Positions 60,750-64,000 of a stretch of 64,000 nucleotides of DNA are shown here, piece after piece. A program made the position numbers and the translations under genes. The notes below the pieces were generated by a model. The model was given only the letters and a program-made list of their open reading frames with translations. It was not told the origin of the DNA and made no database searches. The stretch's first letter is position 1; every line of letters starts with the position of its first letter. Location: assembly GCA_046349435.1 (NCBI GenBank), contig JAXMCI010000009.1, positions 1-64,000 of the forward strand, in the 5' to 3' direction. This DNA is from JAXMCI01 sp046349435. GTDB lineage: Bacteria > Pseudomonadota > Alphaproteobacteria > Dongiales > Dongiaceae.

Positions 60750-61793
60750 CTACTGCGCGGCCTTGACCTCGTTCCACAGCTGGACGCGGCGGTTGAAGTC
60801 CTCCGGCGTCTCGAGGAAGGTCAGCTTGGCGCCGTAGGTCATGCCGCCGGCCTGGTTGGCGGCGGCGTCCGTGGTGTTGCCGTAGCCCTCCTTCTCCGTC
60901 AGGTAGCGCCCGACCGCCTTGTCCAGGCAGGCGTCGATCCAGGCATGGGCGAGGTCGGGGTCCTTGGCGCCGGCGCTGATCGTCCAGCAATCGAGCCAGC
61001 CGATCGCCCCTTCCTTGGGGATGGTGAAGGCCGCGTCGACGCCCTTCTTCTGCAGGCTCTTCACCTGCGGCTCGCCCATCGAGAACATCGCCTTGATGCC
61101 GTTCTGGACGAAGATGTTCACCCCGTCGTCGTAGCCGGCATAGTAGGTCAGCAGGTTCTTCTTCATGGCGATCAGCTTGGCCTTCACCTGGGCGAACTGG
61201 TCGTCGGTGAGGTGGAACGGATCCTTGATGCCGAGCACCATGGCGGCGAGCACGACGCAGTTGTTGGCGTCGTCGAGCGAGATCACCTGCTGGGCGTTCT
61301 GCGGATCCCAGAGGATCTCCCAGCTGTCCGGCGCGGTAGGATAGGCCTTCTTGTCATAGATCAGCGGCAGCGAGCCCCAGGCGAACGGCATGCCCCAGCG
61401 CTTGTCGCCGTCCTGCAGCACCGGCACGGTGCGGAAGGCCGGGTCGAGGTTGGCGGCGTTCTTCAGCTTCGCCGGGTCGATCGGCTGGATCAGCTGGTTC
61501 TCGACATAGCGCTGGAAGGAGGAGGTGTCGAAGGCGATGACGTCGTAGTCGGCGCCCTTCGAGCCCTTCACCTTGGCGAACATCTCGTCGACCGAGCCGG
61601 TATAGACGACCTTGCACTTGACGCCGTTCTTCTCCTCGAACGGCTTCACCCAGTCGGCCTCGGCATAGCCCTCCCAGGTCATGATGCGCAGCGTGTCGGC
61701 CTTGGCGCGGGCCAGCCGCGGCATGGCGAGCGCGACGCCCGCGGCGGCGGTGCCCAGGGCGAGCCGGCGGGCGAACTGGCGGCGTGTCAGCAT
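60750..61793 (-). CDS. Polyamine-type ABC transporter binding protein (PotD-like), Tat-exported
   Basis: 347 residues from ATG 61793, with AGGGAG upstream. A twin-arginine signal TRRQFARRLALGTAAAGVAL precedes MPRLARA. PotD-like mature fold: LRIMTWEGYAEADWVKPFEE, DVIAFDTSSFQRYVENQLIQ, KRWGMPFAWGSLPLIYDKKA and IGWLDCWTISAGAKDPDLAH. Such proteins bind polyamines but also opines, amino acids and sugar acids; the enolase-superfamily enzyme in the operon argues against a plain polyamine. Confidence 0.9.
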   Translation of the reverse strand: MLTRRQFARRLALGTAAAGVALAMPRLARAKADTLRIMTWEGYAEADWVKPFEEKNGVKCKVVYTGSVDEMFAKVKGSKGADYDVIAFDTSSFQRYVENQLIQPIDPAKLKNAANLDPAFRTVPVLQDGDKRWGMPFAWGSLPLIYDKKAYPTAPDSWEILWDPQNAQQVISLDDANNCVVLAAMVLGIKDPFHLTDDQFAQVKAKLIAMKKNLLTYYAGYDDGVNIFVQNGIKAMFSMGEPQVKSLQKKGVDAAFTIPKEGAIGWLDCWTISAGAKDPDLAHAWIDACLDKAVGRYLTEKEGYGNTTDAAANQAGGMTYGAKLTFLETPEDFNRRVQLWNEVKAAQ

Positions 61794-61805
61794 GATGTCG
61801 TCTCC

Positions 61806-62522
61806 CTATCGTCGATGGCGTGTCGTGATCGCGGCGATGCGGTGCGCCGAGGCGTCGGCGAGCTGGCGGAAGGGCGTGAGATGCGCCTCGATCTCGCGGT
61901 CGATGGCGGCCAGCCGACCGGCGGCGAGCGCGTCGCGATAGCGCCGGTGCTCCGCGACGATGTAGGAGAACTCGGCGCGGTCGAAGGTCTCGATCGAGAA
62001 CAGGATCAGCACGTGGCGGGCGATCCCCGACCACAGCGCGGTGAGCAGCGGGCTGTCGGCGATCGCATAGAGGGCGGCGTGGAAGGCGATGTCGGCACGG
62101 TTGACCGCGTCGCGCTCGCCGCGCCCGGCCTCGGCGGCGAGCGCCGCGATCGCGGCGTCGAGCGGCGCCAGGCAGCCGGGATCGTGCCGCAGCCGCTGCA
62201 CCACCAGCCGGGCGCAGAGCCGCTCCAGCGACAGCCGGACCTCGCAGAGCTGCTGCGCCCAGGGCGGATCGAACGGCGCGACCTGCAGCCCGCGGCGGGG
62301 CGCCGGCACCAGGATGCCCTGGCTGGCCAGCGCCTGCATCGCCTCGCGCACCGGCACCCGGCTGACCCGCAGCTCGGCCGCCAGCTCGGCCTCGGTGAGG
62401 CGCTGCCCGGGCCGCAGCTGCCGGGCGGCGATGCCGGCGATCATGCGGTCGGCGATCTGGTCGGCCAGCGTCGTGGCGCTCAGCGGCGCCATGCCGATGC
62501 CGGTGGCGGGTGCAGGGCTCAT
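61806..62522 (-). CDS. GntR-family regulator (FCD type) of the polyamine-type operon
   Basis: 238 residues from ATG 62522. Winged helix: IAARQLRPGQRLTEAELAAE, then LRVSRVPVREAMQALASQGI. FCD domain: CEVRLSLERLCARLVVQRLR, RADIAFHAALYAIADSPLLT and FSYIVAEHRRYRDALAAGRL with the metal-site His residues. It is the first gene of the operon, 12 bp before the binding-protein gene; a dyad 30 bp upstream is probably its own operator. Confidence 0.88.
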   Translation of the reverse strand: MSPAPATGIGMAPLSATTLADQIADRMIAGIAARQLRPGQRLTEAELAAELRVSRVPVREAMQALASQGILVPAPRRGLQVAPFDPPWAQQLCEVRLSLERLCARLVVQRLRHDPGCLAPLDAAIAALAAEAGRGERDAVNRADIAFHAALYAIADSPLLTALWSGIARHVLILFSIETFDRAEFSYIVAEHRRYRDALAAGRLAAIDREIEAHLTPFRQLADASAHRIAAITTRHRR

Positions 62523-62552
62523 GGGCTCCGGGCTGTTCCGTACGGCCGCGAT

Positions 62553-62567
62553 GGTATACGGAGTACC
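62553..62567. promoter_or_regulatory. GntR/FCD-type operator candidate upstream of the regulator gene
   Basis: GGTATACGGAGTACC, an imperfect dyad with GGTA/TACC ends and the GTATAC core often bound by FCD regulators. It lies 31 bp upstream of the regulator start and 67 bp from the divergent glycosyltransferase start, so it could control both directions. Confidence 0.5.
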
Positions 62568-62633
62568 GAGCAAGTAAAGCGGCGTCCTGCCGCGGATTGC
62601 GCCCGCCGCGGGCCGCCTGTATGGATCGCCGCC

Positions 62634-63734
62634 ATGGGGGATGAGCCGCCGACGCACGCGGAGGCGCCCGACCTCGCGGCGCTGCGGCTGCTCGAGGTCG
62701 GCGACCGCTGCGTCTTCAAGCGCGCCATGCCCGACCGCACCGAGCTGCTCTGGACCGGCGCGCGGCACTGGCCGGAGGCCGGCCTCGCCTATCGCAGCTT
62801 CGGGCCCGGCGGCATCGCGCCGCTGCGGCAGGCGCTGCAGGGCGGCGTCGACCTCGTCATCTGCCACGCGCCGCACTACGCGCCGCTCGGCCTGCGCTGG
62901 ATGCTGCGCCAGGCCGGGCAGAGCCCGCTGGCCTTCCCGGCGACGCTGCTGCGCGGCAGCGCCCCGCTGTTCCTGCGGCGGCCGGGCCGCGTGCCGCTGA
63001 TCGTCCTCGATACCGAGGATTCGCCCGGGATCGCCCGGCACAACTTCGCCCTCCTCGACCGCTGCCGCCTCTATTTCAAGCGCGAGCTGCCGGCCGATCT
63101 GTGGCGCGCCTTCTACCGCACCGGCCATCCGCTGCTGCCGACGCCGCGGCTGCGCCGCAGCCCGCGCTGGCGGGCGCGGATCGGCAAGCTGCGGCCGCTC
63201 TCGCTCGGCCTGCCCCTCGAGAGCGAGGCGCTGCTGCCGGCGGCACCCCCGGACAAGACCGTCGACCTGTTCTTCGCCGGCACGCTCGAGGCCAACAGCA
63301 CGGTGCGCGAGCGCGGCCGCGCCGCGCTGTCGGCCCTGGCCGCCGAGGGCCTCAGGGTCGATCTCGCGACGGAGCGCCTGCCGCGGGCCGAGTTCCTCGC
63401 CCGCATGGCGCGGGCCTGGCTGACCTGGTCGCCCGAGGGGCTCGGCTGGGACTGCTTCCGCCACTACGAGGCTGCGGCCTGCTGGTCGGTGCCGCTGCTC
63501 AACCCGCCGCCGCTGCTGCGCCACGCCCCGCTGCGCGCCGGCGAGCACTGCCTGCACTACGAGATCGAGGGCGACGGGCTGGCCCGCGCCGTGCGCGCGG
63601 CGCTGCAGGACAAGCCGCGGCTCGCCCGCATCGCCGCCGCGGCGCGCGCCCACGTGCTGCGCCACCACACCCAGGCGGCGCTCTGCGCGCATGTCCTGCT
63701 AAGCTGCCTCGCCCCGGCCGAGGATTCCCGATGA
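62634..63734 (+). CDS. Glycosyltransferase-like protein (GT-B type)
   Basis: 366 residues from ATG 62634. The N-terminal part has DLVICHAPHYAPLGLRWMLR and PLIVLDTEDSPGIARHNFAL; the C-terminal part VDLFFAGTLEANSTVRERGR, FLARMARAWLTWSPEGLGWD and CFRHYEAAACWSVPLLNPPP, then IAAAARAHVLRHHT. This resembles CgeB-like glycosyltransferases with C-terminal nucleotide-sugar binding. Acceptor unknown. The stop overlaps the start of the MarC gene (ATGA). Confidence 0.7.
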   Translation: MGDEPPTHAEAPDLAALRLLEVGDRCVFKRAMPDRTELLWTGARHWPEAGLAYRSFGPGGIAPLRQALQGGVDLVICHAPHYAPLGLRWMLRQAGQSPLAFPATLLRGSAPLFLRRPGRVPLIVLDTEDSPGIARHNFALLDRCRLYFKRELPADLWRAFYRTGHPLLPTPRLRRSPRWRARIGKLRPLSLGLPLESEALLPAAPPDKTVDLFFAGTLEANSTVRERGRAALSALAAEGLRVDLATERLPRAEFLARMARAWLTWSPEGLGWDCFRHYEAAACWSVPLLNPPPLLRHAPLRAGEHCLHYEIEGDGLARAVRAALQDKPRLARIAAAARAHVLRHHTQAALCAHVLLSCLAPAEDSR

Positions 63735-64000
63735 GCGGTGCGCTCTCCGCCTTCTTCTTCGTCGTCGCCGCCCTGTTCCCGATCGTCAACCCGATCGGCA
63801 TGGCGCCGATCTTCCTCAGCATGACCGCCGGCGCCTCGCCGGAGGCCCGCCGGCTGCTCTCCGGGCGGATCGCGCTCGGCGGTCTCGCGCTGCTCGTCGT
63901 CTCGATGTTCGTCGGCACCTACGTGCTGGCCTTCTTCGGCCTCACCCTGCCGGCGGTGCAGATCGGCGGCGGGCTGCTGGTCTCGGCCACCGGCTGGCGG
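63731..64000 (+). CDS. MarC-family membrane protein (partial)
   Basis: The first 90 residues only; the gene leaves the window at 64000. ATG 63731 overlaps the previous stop. Membrane segments FFFVVAALFPIVNPIGMAPI and LGGLALLVVSMFVGTYVLAF, then PAVQIGGGLLVSATGWR. The motif NPIG in the first segment is typical of MarC/UPF0056 proteins of the inner membrane, whose transport role is not settled. Confidence 0.85.
   Translation, partial: MSGALSAFFFVVAALFPIVNPIGMAPIFLSMTAGASPEARRLLSGRIALGGLALLVVSMFVGTYVLAFFGLTLPAVQIGGGLLVSATGWR

Noticed and set aside
59796..62633. Very long plus-strand frame running into the glycosyltransferase
   Set aside because: It lies opposite PotA, PotD and GntR genes with clear motifs; only the part from 62634 looks like protein.
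1..64000. Mobile element, prophage or genomic-island boundaries
   Set aside because: No transposase, integrase, tRNA target or terminal repeat was seen, and base composition is even.

Overview
The window is about 64 kb of very GC-rich, densely coded bacterial chromosome. It fits an alphaproteobacterium, probably of the Rhodospirillales type. The reasons are the imuA-imuB-dnaE2 SOS cassette behind a GTTC-N7-GTTC LexA box, the many ABC importers joined to small catabolic operons, and the palindromic intergenic repeats. No rRNA, tRNA, transposase, integrase, phage gene or CRISPR array was seen.

Layout. (1) 1-3760: leftward mutagenesis cassette imuA-imuB-dnaE2, with dnaE2 running off the left edge and carrying a palindromic repeat inside its reading frame. 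(2) 3860-8533: two divergent Sel1-repeat secreted proteins, a PaaI-type thioesterase, and a secreted protein with a beta/gamma-crystallin-like end broken by several frame changes. (3) 8589-17186: a leftward carbohydrate operon (glycerol-1-phosphate dehydrogenase-like enzyme, HAD phosphatase, two permeases, binding protein, FGGY kinase) with a divergent SorC-type regulator. (4) 17197-20203: pyrE, a small lipoprotein and the bifunctional GDP-mannose enzyme manC, followed by a 640-bp nest of palindromic repeats. (5) 20848-32698: a sugar or sugar-acid catabolic island with a GntR regulator, RbsABC-type importer (both permease domains in one protein), two SMP-30 lactonases, SDR, CRYL1-like 3-hydroxyacid dehydrogenase, BKACE beta-keto acid cleavage enzyme, enoyl-CoA hydratase and a hot-dog thioesterase. 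(6) 32832-39022: two bufferin (MNIO-modified metal-binding peptide) units, bufA2-B-C and bufA1-B-C, joined by a secreted HExxH metallopeptidase and followed by a glycosyltransferase, almost all overlapping by a few bases. (7) 39026-42547: CocE-type hydrolase, EamA exporter and TfoX-N protein. (8) 42585-49285: urea/amide-type ABC importer with an acetamidase/formamidase inside the operon and a LuxR-type regulator upstream. (9) 49407-56792: FUSC-type membrane protein, alpha/beta hydrolase, SnoaL-like protein, OprB-type porin, and a trio of exported proteins of which two are tandem paralogues. (10) 56800-62522: polyamine-type ABC importer with a mandelate-racemase-family enzyme under a GntR regulator. 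(11) 62634-64000: a glycosyltransferase and the start of a MarC-family protein.

How the parts work together. Most of the window pairs one importer with the enzymes that use its cargo and one regulator. The two most unusual systems are the island at 20.8-32.7 kb, which suggests non-phosphorylative breakdown of a sugar through a 3-keto acid split by BKACE, and the double bufferin operon with its coupled metallopeptidase.

Caution. At least 14 apparent single-base frame changes occur in a few places (imuA, imuB, the crystallin-like protein, the kinase tail, both bufC genes and the metallopeptidase). Several lie close together and compensate each other. That pattern fits consensus errors in GC-rich sequence at least as well as real gene decay. 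All functional assignments come from reading motifs by eye; no database search was run.
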